DNA of 64,000 bases from Tachypleus tridentatus (lineage: Eukaryota; Arthropoda; Merostomata; Xiphosura; Limulidae). Below are positions 49,601 through 57,298 of the stretch, one piece after another; positions within the stretch are counted from its first letter, which is position 1; each line of letters begins with the position of its first letter. The notes below the pieces were generated by a model, which was not told where the DNA came from, made no database searches, and saw only the letters and a list, made by a program, of their open reading frames with translations. The translations under genes and the position numbers were made by a program. The DNA is taken from the NCBI RefSeq assembly GCF_004210375.1, contig NC_134827.1, positions 100,363,285 through 100,427,284 on the forward strand, read 5' to 3'.

Positions 49601-52600
49601 GTACAAGTCTCCAGTTGTATAGAATGTTAGACCTTATCACCTCCAGATATTATTGTATCGTGTACAAGTCTCCAGTTGTATAGAATGTTAGACCTTATCA
49701 TCTCCAGATATTATTGTATCGTGTACAAGTCTCCAGCTGTATAGAATATTAGATCTTATCATCTCCAGATATTATTGTATCGTGTACAAGTCTCCAGCTG
49801 TATAGAATATTAGATCTTATCATCTCCAGATATTATTGTATCGTGTACAAGTCTCCAGTTGTATAGAATGTTAGACCTTATCACCTCCAGATATTATTGT
49901 ATCGTGTACAAGTCTCCAGTTGTATAGAATGTTAGACCTTATCATTTCCAGATATTATTGTATCGTGTACAAGTCTCCAGCTGTATAGAATATTAGATCT
50001 TATCATCTCCAGATATTATTGTATCGTGTACAAGTCTCCAGCTGTATAGAATATTAGATCTTATCATTTCCAGATATTATTGTATCGTGTACAAGTCTCC
50101 AGCTGTATAGAATATTAGATCTTATCATCTCCAGATATTATTGTATCGTGTACAAGTCTCCAGTTGTACAGAATGTTAGACCTTATCATCTCCAGACATT
50201 GTCATGTTGTAAAGGTTCTTCACAATATTAAATATTATATTTTATCATCTTCAGAGACCCAGACACTATGCAAGTAACAGCTTCGCCTCAAGCCCCGATG
50301 CCAACGATCACCATTCTTGGTCCCAACAAGAGAGAAGCAACAACTGTAAGGATTGGAGACAAATTAACTTTCCACATTGAAATACCAGACAATTGTAAGT
50401 TTATATTGTTTCTGTTACTTTATAACACATAAAGACACTCCTTTATATCTGTTCATATAGCTGGTAAGTCTACAGGCCTTTGTTTAATATATACATGTCC
50501 ACACGTACATATGCATCCATATATAAATATAATACTATTGACTGTTGTATGTCCACATAACTACTTCGCAGGCTGTGGATGGATCTTCACCAAAATTGGT
50601 ATGAATGTTTATTAAGTACATGCGAGGGAAGGAACAAATTTTCAGTTTTGCATTTTGTGGTTTTTATAGGCGTTTTTGTGTTATTTTACCAGTATTTCGA
50701 ACTCGCAATCCAAGGGTCGCGGGTTTGAATTACCGTCACACCAAACATGCTCGCCCTTTCAGCCGTGAGGGGCGTTATAATGTGACGGTCAATCCCACTA
50801 TTCGTTGGCAAAACAGTAGCCCAAGAGCTGGTGGTGACTAGCTGCCTTCCCTCTAGTCTTACACTGTGAAATTAGTGACGGCTAGCGCAGACAGCCCTCG
50901 TGTAGCTTTGCGCAAAATTCATAACAAACGAAACCAAAACCAAACTACTACTTCGCCCTCTGTTGATGGACCTTTACCAAATCTCGCATGAAGAAGGTTT
51001 GTTGTTGTTCATAGGGAGATACAAGCAAATTTGGGTTACACATTTTATACTTTGCTGTTTTTACGGAAACTTTAGCATTTTTTTACAGTTACATATGAAG
51101 GAAACAACTTTTTCATATCATAAGATAACCCTTTATTAATCACAACTTTACATAACATCCGTCCGGGGGACAGGTGCTCCAACTGGTTTTACTTTTTTTG
51201 TGACTAGTTACAACACATAGCGTTATGTAACACGTTACTTATCATTTCCAGCTAGTATATATATATCTATATAATACATGTATTGGATTTTCAGTTTCAA
51301 AAATGTAGTTGTTACGTTTTTTTTTAATTAATTGCTTACATATCTCACTGAAACATAGCTATAAATCTTTCACCCAATTGTGATTTTGTTTTAAAAATTG
51401 AATTAACAGGTTTGTTTGTGTTTTTTTTTCATTTAGCGCCTTATGGAATATTTGCGAGAAGCTGTGTGGCCATGGCGAAGGATGGAATCAGTTCTTTTCA
51501 GATCACTGATGACAAAGGGTAGGAACTAAATAGTCACAATTTAGTCGTAAGCCTTTTAGCAGGTCGCGGGTTCGAATCCCTGTCACACCAAATATGTTCA
51601 GCCTTTTAGCCGTGGGGGCGTTTTAATGTGACGATCAATCCCACTATTCGTTGGTAGAAGGGTAGCCCAAGAGTTGGCGGTGGGTGGTGATGACTAGCTG
51701 CTTTACCTCTAGTGTTACACTGCTAAATTAGAAATGACTAGCGCAGATAGCCCTAGTGTGGCTTTGCGCGAAATTCAAAACAAACCAATTCAGTAAATAC
51801 TTTAACTAATTACACATTAGGAAAATAATATTTGTACAATAAGTTCTGTATATGTATAATTGTTAGTTAGTTATCACCATTAGATTCCATCAAGGAACAT
51901 AGGGCTGCAATCGCTTGCGGATTCTTTAACAGGTATTTAAGTGAGTAGGTTGTTAGCCCACTGCATCGAGCCGTCCCTAATTTAGAAGTGTAAGACTAGA
52001 GGAAAGGCAGCTAGTCATCACCACCCACCGCCAACTCTTAGACTACTCTTTTACCAACGAATAGTGGGATTGACCGTAACATTATAACGCCCCCACGGCT
52101 GGGAGAGCGAGTATGTTTGGCGCGACGCGGGCTCGAACCCGCGACCCTCGGATTGCGAGTCACACGCCTTACGCGCTTGGCCATGCCAAGCCCCATTTAT
52201 AATTGTAAGTGGATACAATTTGTTCAGGAAATAAAAACTTACCTTAATATAATATGGAAATTATATATTTATAAATTTAATGTTAATCGTGTTTTTTCCT
52301 TTCATCTATCTAATTAACAACGACCATGTTACCAGAATTTGAACAGAAAATAAGTTAACTTGTAAGACAGTCAGTTAGAATTATCTGTTTTATCTTATTA
52401 ACCATGATGTTTTGTGTTTCAACATTGCTCATTTTGTTGTTAACGGATTCTTATATATTTTCGTTCGTTCTTCTGTTGAAATGATATTATTGTAGGTGTC
52501 CTGTGGACAGCACAATTTTTCCTCGTTTCGTTCAAAAAGGCAGTGCGTTGGAGAGTGCATTTGATGCTTTTCGTTTTACAGAGTCCTACGGAGTTATCTT

Positions 52601-55600
52601 TCAATGCAATGTGAAATACTGTATTGGAAAATGTGATCCGGTAGGTGGCTATATAAATATGGAGACGTTTCAACAACAAAACTACAGCTTTAACTACTGG
52701 TGTCATTATTTCATTTTTAAACTTAACCCTGATAGGCGTTTTAAGACGTATCATATTTCCCCCTCATCCCATAAACCTCGGGTTGTTTTTTAGGCTTAAA
52801 CATTTTAACTGTTTTGTAGTGCTTAATAAGTTTGTCTTGTAATTTTGACACAGTGTCAAGCACGCAATGACACTGACCTTATAACCCTTCACACTGAGCT
52901 CTCAGTAATACATAACTAATACGTCAAGACCAAACAACCTGCTCGAATTCTACCACTACAGGAATTTCTATACATCGGTTTCGATCTTTCAAGCACCATT
53001 GATGAACCGTGAATTCTGCGAAACTAATCTGTTGTAACGGAAGTGACAAATTAAAGAGTAAATTTGGCTTCCACTCATATCCTGTTTAGTAAAATCCAAT
53101 TAGTTCAAATTAATTATTAACTGCAATCGTATTCATCATCTGACAACTGATGCACTTCGTTCACAAGATCGAATGAACACGATAACCATCTTTGTAATTC
53201 GAAACTGAAATGTACTTATATGCTGAAGTAACTCATAAAAAAGTATACTTTTCTTATTTCGCCAAAACTGAATATAAATATTAGTCACAGGTCGGCATAT
53301 AACTGCTTCCAGTGGTAAGCCTAAAGGCTAGTAACGACTGTAACGCTAAGACTGGGTTACCATAGCCATGGTAGGCACAGCACAGATAGCCTATTATGTA
53401 GCCTTGTGTTTGAGAACAACCAACCATAAGCCGTTATAATCAGATTCAAGGCGCATTATACAGCATGGAAATAGGACACAAAAACATTTTTACAGAAAGT
53501 AACGCCATTTTAGCATGAACAACCATAGAAGCCTAGAAAGTGTATTATTTTGTTACCGGTAGGTGTCTTTCAGCTTTAACGAAATCGCAAGAATATTAAC
53601 TGTGAGGACAGTGTTTCAATACGTAACTATAAAAGTGAACAATTTTTCGTGTTTTTTTTTCTCCGAAATTTAGAAAATAATGTTAAAAATTTTGTATTTG
53701 TTATTAAGAAAAAATTGTGTTCGAAGTAAATTGTGAAGTTTTATTTTTTAATGTTTTCAGTTTTTAGATTTTTTCTGAAATTGGCAAAATAAAAGATCTT
53801 AACTTGCGTTTCTTTAGGCCTAAAATAGTCCTCTTGTTACGAATCTAGTTGCTTCAAAGTGTATCTACACTGATGTTTAACCACTCTAATGGACCCGGCA
53901 TGGCTAGGTTGTTTGGGTACTCGACTCATAATTTAAAGGTCGCGGATTCAAATCCCCGTCACACCAAACATACTCGCTCTCTCAGCCGTGGAGGCGTTAT
54001 AATGCGTTAGTCAATCCCACTATTCGTTAGTAAAAGAGTGTCCCAAACAGTGGGTGGTGACGACTAGCCGCCTTTCCTCTAGTCTTACACTGTTAAATAT
54101 ACTCTTCAAAAAAAGAAACGCAAAAGGGATATTTTTTTATTTTAAAGAGAAATATATGTAATAACGTTACAAGCTCAGAGTATGTGATGTTACACGTGTT
54201 AAGGCACTGATTGTCAGACCAAAATGACAATAAAAGTTGTGCACTTTGAAAACGGAGGAAAACATCGGATTTTTCGCCAAAACGCATTCGTGTCCAATAA
54301 ATCTGTTTGAGAGATCTGCATGTTCTGCAAGTGCAACATGTGCAAAATCCCTATAAAAGTAACGGGTTCTCAGTTTCCATAGCTCAGTGTTAAGCCACCG
54401 ACACGCAATACAGTTAGCCAACACTGACTGAAGCACAACGCAACAACGCCATTGGTCGATTGGAAGCAGGCGAATCTCGATCAGATGTTGCCAGAGCTGT
54501 GAATGTCCACCCAAGCACCATCATAAGGCTATGGAATCGTCACCAACAACATGGATCAACTCGTGACCGTCCACGATCCGGCAGACCTCGTGTGACCACG
54601 CCCGCACAAGATCGCTACATCCGGTTACGTCACCTTCGGGATAGAACCACCACGTCGACGTCTACTGCCTCAACCATACCAGGGCTGCGTAGGATTTCCG
54701 ATCAGACCGTACGCAACCAACGACGAGATTCTTAGGCCCCATGTGCAACCCATCATGGTTGACGTCAACGACGTTTTTCAACATGACAACGCCCGTCTTC
54801 ACGCAGCCCGACTCACCACTGTCTTCTTGAGACACCACAACATCAACGTTCTTCCCTGGCCCTCCAGATCACCAGGTTTAAACCCCATCGAACATCTTTG
54901 GGACGAGTTGTACCGACGTCTGCGACGGCGACAACCTCAACCGAAGACTCTACCTCAGCTTGCAGCAGCTTTGCAAGCTGAATGGACAGCCATTCCACAA
55001 GATGTGATTCGTCATCTCATCGCTTCCATGGGCAGGAGATACCAAGCAGTTATTGATGCTCACGGGGGACATACTCGTTATTGACGTTGAGTGACGTTAA
55101 ACTTCACCTAGTAAGCGTGGACTTCGCCTTTGCAGACTTTGGATGTTCAGCAGTGAATGTGCAAAGTTTCACACATGTCATACAGAATTACTCGAATAAA
55201 CTTGTTAACAATGTCTCAAATTTTGCCTTTTGCGTTTTTTTTTTTAAGAGTATATATGGCAGAGAGCCCTCGTTTAGCTTTGCGTGAAATTAAAAAAAAC
55301 CAAACAAACCAGTCTAATGGGAAATTATGCAGTGTCTTGTAAAATTGTGTTGAAATGTCACTTTTATTTGACAAATAATATTTCTTGTTAACTTTTGTAA
55401 GTTATTATGATATTATAATTTTTATTAGATTTTCCAATAAAATTAGTTCCTTATATACGTTTATGATCATATTTAACATTAATCAACAACTTTGTTTGAG
55501 AAAGATTTTATCTTGAATTATTATATTTTATCGGTTTGATTACATTTATTTATTTTACAAAATTTTTACGTACAGGTAATCTGTGGACTTGGAAGGGACA

Positions 55601-57298
55601 TCTACGAATCGTGGGGCCGTCGGAAGAGAGCGCTACCATCTGAGAAATTTAATGACGAGATGACTTTAAGTCATGAAATCTTGGTTCTGGATTATGGCGA
55701 CAAATCTGCAAGTGCTAGAAAGGATGACTACTATAAATATAATAGTAAGGATATAATTATGAATTGTGGTAATTTGTGGAACTGTTTTAAAATTTAAGAA
55801 GCAATCGAGCCGTACTCAATAACGTTTTCAGAGTCATGTGATACATGGCTGTTTACCAAATAAATATTTATTCTGCATTTTCATTAGTAGAGATTACAGA
55901 CTATTTTTTTCGAGGAAGGCAGATTTATCTTCAAAGTGATAAATTAATTAAAAAACATGCAAAAATTTATCGTTTGTTGACGGAGGTTAAACATGATCCA
56001 CACAGAACACTACAATAATTTTACAGCGTGAAACACTAAAGTAACATTTTAATCTTTGGGATTTGAGACGTTCCTTGTGACCATAACGTACGTTAACTCT
56101 AGATAATGGACACATTGGCAGGGTTCCTGATTCTATAACTCATTACCTATTGAGCCATTTTGTCTTATCGGGAGAGCAAATCGCATTTGTGAACTGAAAA
56201 GGTTGTATAGAACGTACCTTTTATTGCTTTTCTGGTTTTAATTTTGTAAATAGTAGCATGACATGAAATTATTCGTACTCTTTTGTTTTGTTTAAAAAAG
56301 CTTGAAGACAAATTTAATTTTAAAAAAATCTCAAAATAAATTTGACACTATAAATAGGCCCGACATAGCTAGGTGGGGTAAGGCGTTCAACTCGTAATCT
56401 GAAGGTCTCGGGTTCGAATCCCTGTCGCACCAAACATGCTCGCCCTTTCAGCCGTGGGGGCGTTATTATGCGACTGTCAATTCCACTATTCGTTGGTAAA
56501 AGAGTAGCCCAAGAGTTGGCGGAGTGTGGTGATGACTAGCTGCCTTCCCTCTAGTCTTACACTGCTCAATTAGGGACGGCTAGCGCAGATAGCCCTCGAG
56601 TAGCTGTGTGCGACATTCAAAAACAAAGAAAGTCACTGCTGTGATTTATGACAGAGTTAAAAACATATAACTCTATTGTTTATGTAAATACTGATAAACA
56701 AATGTAAAAATAATATAAACACGTGTTTATGGAATATTAAAGTCCTTTTCAACTTGCCGTATAGTAACTTACATTGATTTATGTGTATGAACAATATTTT
56801 GGCATTGCACCCAGTATATTATTTAGTATTATACAATGGACCAAAACGTTTAATGATTATATTACAGGTTTTGTTCTTTTCACTAACATTTCAGATATAA
56901 TTTCTAACACAGAGGCCTAATGCATTCTTTGATTCGCCGCACCATCTGGTGGGGCTTGTAATTTTCGTCAATGCAAAGCTTACGATTCATAATTTTACTA
57001 CGTTTTGTTTTCTTTATTTCACATAGCAATATATAAGGATTTTGTTACACCAATTGTCGTAGGAGATTAGATTCAGTATTTTATGTTTATTGACAGTTAA
57101 ATAATATCTTACACCCTTTTTTTTCCAGATACCTACAATATCCAGGAATCTGTCAGCGTAAACAAAAGCGATGGTAGTTGTCTTTCGAAAACTTCGGTTA
57201 TGTCTTTGAGTGTCATTAGCGCCACCTTGTTGGTGGTTTACATATGTACTGTAGCCTACTTTGTTACCCAAAGACGAACCTTGAAAGCTTTTCCATAG
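31526..57298 (+). CDS. PAN/apple- and ZP-domain transmembrane protein, 13 coding exons (707 codons)
   Basis: Exons 31526-31610, 36276-36545, 37057-37323, 37767-37882, 40146-40374, 42684-42824, 45298-45473, 48273-48406, 50255-50394, 51437-51518, 52496-52640, 55576-55744 and 57129-57298 join in frame with GT..AG borders, for 707 residues. The product has a signal peptide (about 1-29), three PAN/apple modules (about 29-323), a ZP domain (about 358-605), a furin-type RRKR site (610-613), a single membrane span (about 675-697) and a 10-residue basic cytoplasmic tail. Proteins of this plan (NompA, Neo, Nyobe, Trynity class in insects) are secreted at the apical epidermal surface, released by furin-type cleavage, and polymerise through the ZP module into cuticle-associated matrix. 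The PAN-2 and ZP-N segments match that class best. I cannot say which member is the ortholog. The matrix role is inferred from the family. Confidence 0.93.
32386..32668 (+). mobile_element. Cluster of diverged type-2 SINE pieces
   Basis: 'cccccagtggctcaggggta' at 32386 is a type-2 head broken off after a few dozen bases. A further head-body segment follows around 32570-32668 ('attgggttcaatacctgtgg', 'gggtagagcattgatagcc', 'taactttgtgctaaataacc'). Confidence 0.65.
32690..32800 (+). mobile_element. SINE type-2 copy, diverged
   Basis: 'catgggttcgatatccttcgg', 'cagagcacggatagtctat' and 'tgtgtaggcttgcgcttaac' follow the type-2 order. Confidence 0.65.
32815..32910 (+). mobile_element. SINE type-3 copy, diverged
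   Basis: 'gagcggtaagtttacggtc', B box 'ccggggttcggttcccttgg', then 'acagatcatagctcaatg' and 'taattttgctctaaaaac', matching the type-3 tail. Confidence 0.68.
33328..33425 (-). mobile_element. SINE type-2 copy, diverged
   Basis: Reverse: 'gttaaacgcaatgagctatt', 'accgtagggtatcgaaccc', 'agacttactgctgagacac'. Confidence 0.75.
33443..33556 (-). mobile_element. tRNA-derived SINE (type 2)
   Basis: Reverse: 'gaagtcaaacacaaagctac', 'accacgggatatcgaaactcg', 'ggtaccgctgtgccactgg'. Confidence 0.87.
33684..33930 (-). mobile_element. tRNA-derived SINE (type 1)
   Basis: Reverse copy: 'gaatttcgcgcaaaactac' at left, B-box complement 'gggattagaaccctgga', and 'gcccgaaccacttt' at the right end; the last bases of the head are lost. 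Confidence 0.9.
33998..34352. repeat. Minisatellite, 41-bp unit, about eight copies
   Basis: Units read 'aaggatgtttcctggatgg' then 'catgttaatatatgcatgtt', with T/C and G/A variants. It lies inside intron 1 of the PAN-ZP gene. Confidence 0.93.
34370..34468 (-). mobile_element. tRNA-derived SINE (type 2), tail shortened
   Basis: Reverse: 'tagttaaacacaaaccttta', 'catcacgggtatcgaaaccc', 'acataccgctgtgccacta'. The 'gctacacaatgggctatctg' part is deleted. Confidence 0.87.
35107..35370 (-). mobile_element. tRNA-derived SINE (type 1)
   Basis: Reverse copy, complete apart from a few bases missing before 'ctggctgaaagggc'. The right end reads 'ccacctggccatgccggacc'. Confidence 0.93.
35575..35745 (+). 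mobile_element. Strongly diverged SINE type-1 copy
   Basis: Ordered remnants: 'gttatgggtgcgttattagg', 'gtaacagtcaaattctact', 'ctgcagatagcccttgagc'. It explains the minus-strand open frame at 35477-35725. Confidence 0.55.
35757..36016 (+). mobile_element. tRNA-derived SINE (type 1)
   Basis: 'cttggccaggtggttaagac', B box 'gggttcaaatccctatcgc', body and tail 'gcgtgaaatttaaaccaaac'. It ends about 260 bases before exon 2. Confidence 0.92.
36276..36545 (+). CDS. PAN-ZP gene, exon 2 (first PAN/apple module)
   Basis: Residues 29-119. Acceptor 'tttctttcag', donor CAG|GTAGGA, phase 1 on both sides, so the exon is a symmetrical module. Shows the PAN pattern: an aromatic-rich strand (YYTIRNLSLYEC), then CQGWC...DC, hydrophobic 'AAVFRFVV', then a later C (TTCMLQ). 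Confidence 0.93.
36546..37056 (+). other. PAN-ZP intron 2
   Basis: AT-rich phase-1 intron, no recognised repeat. Confidence 0.85.
37057..37323 (+). CDS. PAN-ZP gene, exon 3 (second PAN/apple module)
   Basis: Residues 119-208, phase 1 on both sides. Best-conserved PAN module here: CNRLWAFERVP near the start, CLIACLNE..FVCRSVEFNY, CHLS, then the DYFENSCLQ end. This spacing is characteristic of the arthropod PAN-ZP class. Confidence 0.96.
37548..37619 (+). mobile_element. SINE type-1 fragment
   Basis: Body-only fragment: 'cattccaccaaacatattc' through 'ggtcaatcccactatttg', inside intron 3. Confidence 0.8.
37767..37882 (+). CDS. PAN-ZP gene, exon 4 (first part of third PAN module)
   Basis: Residues 208-246. 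'KEICSSGDRNYDHPALPIS' and 'ELNYYPDKELL' are seen. Acceptor 'ttatttag', donor TTG|GTAAGG, leaving in phase 0. Confidence 0.92.
37883..40145 (+). other. PAN-ZP intron 4
   Basis: 2.3-kb AT-rich phase-0 intron. I recognise no SINE or tandem array in it, unusual for this window. Confidence 0.8.
40146..40374 (+). CDS. PAN-ZP gene, exon 5 (rest of third PAN module)
   Basis: Residues 247-323. 'DCLRLCTIENEYICRSMLFRYN' has the PAN C..C....C spacing, followed by 'CALYHIDHVTFPEG' and a proline-rich linker (NPNPPPLL). Acceptor 'ttttctag', donor GGAA|GTAAGT, phase 1. Confidence 0.94.
40816..41095 (+). mobile_element. tRNA-derived SINE (type 1), head deleted between A and B boxes
   Basis: 'cgacatggccaagtagttcgaatctccg' joins the A-box region straight to the B box. 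Body normal. After the tail there is a second tail copy ('gatgtagctttgcgtaaaat'), as if a tail was duplicated. Confidence 0.88.
41793..42058 (-). mobile_element. tRNA-derived SINE (type 1)
   Basis: Reverse copy: 'gaatttcgcgaaagatacac', B-box complement 'gaggattcgaacccgtg', 'gccacctggtca'. Sits in intron 5. Confidence 0.93.
42684..42824 (+). CDS. PAN-ZP gene, exon 6 (linker into ZP domain)
   Basis: Residues 323-370, phase 1 on both sides. Low-complexity linker (GSGSVDVKVPPGF) leads into 'DPACDAYGFCYDG', which brings the first cysteines before the ZP domain. Acceptor 'tttgttgcag', donor GATG|GTAAGT. Confidence 0.9.
42825..45297 (+). other. PAN-ZP intron 6
   Basis: 2.5-kb intron holding a 22-bp minisatellite. 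The minus-strand open frame at 42872-43138 shows no recognised domain. Confidence 0.8.
43500..44256. repeat. Minisatellite, 22-bp unit
   Basis: About 34 units of the type 'acagtggctatgataagatag', with variants 'cagcagctatg', 'cagtggttatg' and 'cagtagccatgacaag'. Variants alternate in places, giving a 44-bp super-period near 43960-44080. Confidence 0.95.
45298..45473 (+). CDS. PAN-ZP gene, exon 7 (ZP-N start)
   Basis: Residues 370-428. 'SLQCTDRNIVVFINTNQPF' then 'GRIYALGRSETCNSNIL' and 'DVSLTGQDCNTQS': the cysteine positions and the GRIYALG motif are typical of the insect PAN-ZP and cuticlin-type ZP domains. Acceptor 'tcctttag', donor CTG|GTAAAT (weaker than the others), phase 0. Confidence 0.94.
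45745..45867 (-). mobile_element. SINE type 3, complete, 11-bp target-site duplication
   Basis: Reverse orientation; 123 bp from head 'gcccgccgctagtacagcgg' (complement) to the tail 'caaaccacaaacacaca'-type end. TAATTTAACGG flanks it at 45734-45744 and 45868-45878, inside a type-1 SINE. This delimits the type-3 family exactly. Confidence 0.95.
45973..46246 (+). mobile_element. SINE type 1, full length, 14-bp target-site duplication
   Basis: From 'ggcccgacatggctacgtgg' to an A-rich tail with 'aaaaaacaaacaga'. Flanked by CACTAAATTAGGGA at 45959-45972 and 46247-46260, again inside the older type-1 SINE. Confidence 0.95.
47340..47657 (+). pseudogene. Tc1-like transposase, N-terminal DNA-binding part, copy 1
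   Basis: The frame reads LTEAQRNNAIGRLEAG, then the helix-turn-helix region (GESRSDVARAV..HPSTIIRLW) and the GRPR motif (RPRSGRPRVT) that binds terminal repeats in Tc1 transposases, and ends at RISDQTVRN..RRDS and a stop. No ATG is seen where the start is expected. The stop results from a frame change at the internal deletion joint. Confidence 0.9.
47665..48006 (+). pseudogene. Tc1-like transposase, C-terminal catalytic part, copy 1
   Basis: Contains the second catalytic aspartate in QHDNARLH and the final acidic residue in SPGLNPIEHLWDEL, 34 residues apart by family rule. The first catalytic aspartate and about 130 residues around it are absent. It is out of frame with the N-terminal part. 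Cannot be active. Confidence 0.92.
48273..48406 (+). CDS. PAN-ZP gene, exon 8 (ZP domain)
   Basis: Residues 429-473. 'GGVYTNTIVLQHHGVVMTKAD' and 'YNIKCTYD' are classic ZP-N end strands. Acceptor 'acaccctag', donor GAG|GTAAGA, phase 2. Confidence 0.94.
48921..50254. repeat. Minisatellite, 61-bp unit, about 22 copies, ending at the exon 9 splice acceptor
   Basis: Units of 61 bp contain 'tgtatcgtgtacaagtctcc' and 'gttagaccttatcatctccag'. The last unit is diverged, and its 'ttatcatcttcag' is the actual 3' splice site of exon 9. Every unit therefore carries a near copy of that acceptor. The array fills most of intron 8 (48407-50254). Confidence 0.93.
50255..50394 (+). CDS. PAN-ZP gene, exon 9 (between ZP-N and ZP-C)
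   Basis: Residues 473-520. 'RDPDTMQVTASPQAPMPTITIL' is the ZP linker, then ZP-C begins with 'VRIGDKLTFHIEIPDN'. Acceptor 'tatcatcttcag' (see the minisatellite), donor AATT|GTAAGT, phase 1. Confidence 0.94.
50548..51100 (+). repeat. Diverged direct duplication flanking a SINE
   Basis: The ~130 bases from 'actacttcgcaggctgtggat' (about 50557) recur in diverged form from about 50944 ('ctacttcgccctctgttgat'), including a 'cattttgtggtttttatagg'-like segment. A SINE lies between the two copies. Confidence 0.6.
50694..50937 (+). mobile_element. SINE type 1, 5' truncated
   Basis: Starts at 'cgaactcgcaatccaaggg', B box 'gggtttgaattaccgtc', full body, tail 'gcgcaaaattcataac'. Intron 9. Confidence 0.91.
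51437..51518 (+). CDS. PAN-ZP gene, exon 10 (ZP-C)
   Basis: Residues 520-547. 'SPYGIFARSCVAMAKDG' carries a conserved ZP-C cysteine; 'SFQITDDKG' precedes the CP motif. Smallest internal exon at 82 bp. Acceptor 'tttcatttag', donor AGG|GTAGGA, phase 2. Confidence 0.93.
51560..51787 (+). mobile_element. SINE type 1, 5' truncated at the B box
   Basis: Starts 'aggtcgcgggttcgaatccc' and runs to the tail. It begins about 40 bases after the exon 10 donor. Confidence 0.91.
51864..52197 (-). mobile_element. Chimeric SINE, second copy, 9-bp target-site duplication
   Basis: Same architecture as 7909-8240: variant tRNA head, type-1 body, alternative 'ttagttagttatcaccatta' tail containing 'aatcgcttgcggattc'. 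TATAATTGT flanks it at 51855-51863 and 52198-52206. Confidence 0.94.
52496..52640 (+). CDS. PAN-ZP gene, exon 11 (ZP-C)
   Basis: Residues 547-595. 'GCPVDSTIFPRFVQ', 'AFRFTESYGVIFQCNVKYC' and 'GKC' match the ZP-C core with its last cysteines. Acceptor 'tattattgtag', donor CCG|GTAGGT, phase 0. Reverse-strand frames over it are shadows. Confidence 0.95.
53308..53422 (+). mobile_element. tRNA-derived SINE (type 2), diverged
   Basis: 'ttccagtggtaagcctaaag', 'actgggttaccatagccatgg', 'cacagcacagatagcctatt', 'tgtagccttgtgtttgagaa'. Confidence 0.78.
54418..54735 (+). pseudogene. Tc1-like transposase, N-terminal part, copy 2
   Basis: As copy 1: helix-turn-helix region with GESRSDVARAVNVHP and the GRPR motif; ends at RISDQTVRNQRRDS plus stop. 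The antisense frame at 54167-54514 is a shadow. Confidence 0.9.
54743..55084 (+). pseudogene. Tc1-like transposase, C-terminal part, copy 2
   Basis: Has QHDNARLH and SPGLNPIEHLWDEL, lacks the first catalytic aspartate region, and is out of frame with the N-terminal part exactly as in copy 1. Confidence 0.92.
55576..55744 (+). CDS. PAN-ZP gene, exon 12 (end of ZP, furin site)
   Basis: Residues 596-652. Begins VICGLGRD (last ZP cysteine), then WGRRKR (RRKR at residues 610-613, codons 55618-55629), a canonical furin-type cleavage site as expected after a ZP domain. The rest is an acidic/polar stalk (SARKDDYYKYN). Acceptor 'acgtacag', donor AATA|GTAAGG, phase 1. Confidence 0.95.
56357..56628 (+). 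mobile_element. tRNA-derived SINE (type 1)
   Basis: Full outline from 'ggcccgacatagctaggtgg' to 'gtgcgacattcaaaaacaaa', intron 12. Confidence 0.93.
57129..57298 (+). CDS. PAN-ZP gene, exon 13 (membrane span and stop)
   Basis: Residues 652-707 plus TAG at 57296-57298. Stalk (NIQESVSVNKSDG), then a 23-residue hydrophobic span starting VMSLSVISATLLVVYICTVA, then the short basic tail TQRRTLKAFP. Acceptor 'tttttttccag'. Confidence 0.94.

Larger units (their letters stand above)
54100..55252 (+). mobile_element. Tc1-like transposon, internally deleted, copy 2 (intron 11)
   Basis: 1,153 bp, same terminal repeats and the same internal deletion joint as copy 1, with scattered substitutions. Inserted at a TA inside a SINE. 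Same orientation as copy 1. Confidence 0.95.
53893..55308 (+). mobile_element. SINE type 1 interrupted by Tc1 copy 2, 12-bp target-site duplication
   Basis: SINE parts 53893-54099 and 55253-55308 belong together. The outer direct repeat CCACTCTAATGG / CCAGTCTAATGG (53881-53892, 55309-55320) flanks the whole composite, proving the SINE came first. About a dozen bases of the body around the Tc1 site do not match the consensus. Confidence 0.93.

Noticed and set aside
54167-54514. 115-codon minus-strand open frame, longest of its strand
   Set aside because: Antisense shadow of the Tc1-like transposase N-terminal part; the equivalent at 47135-47446 is also a shadow.
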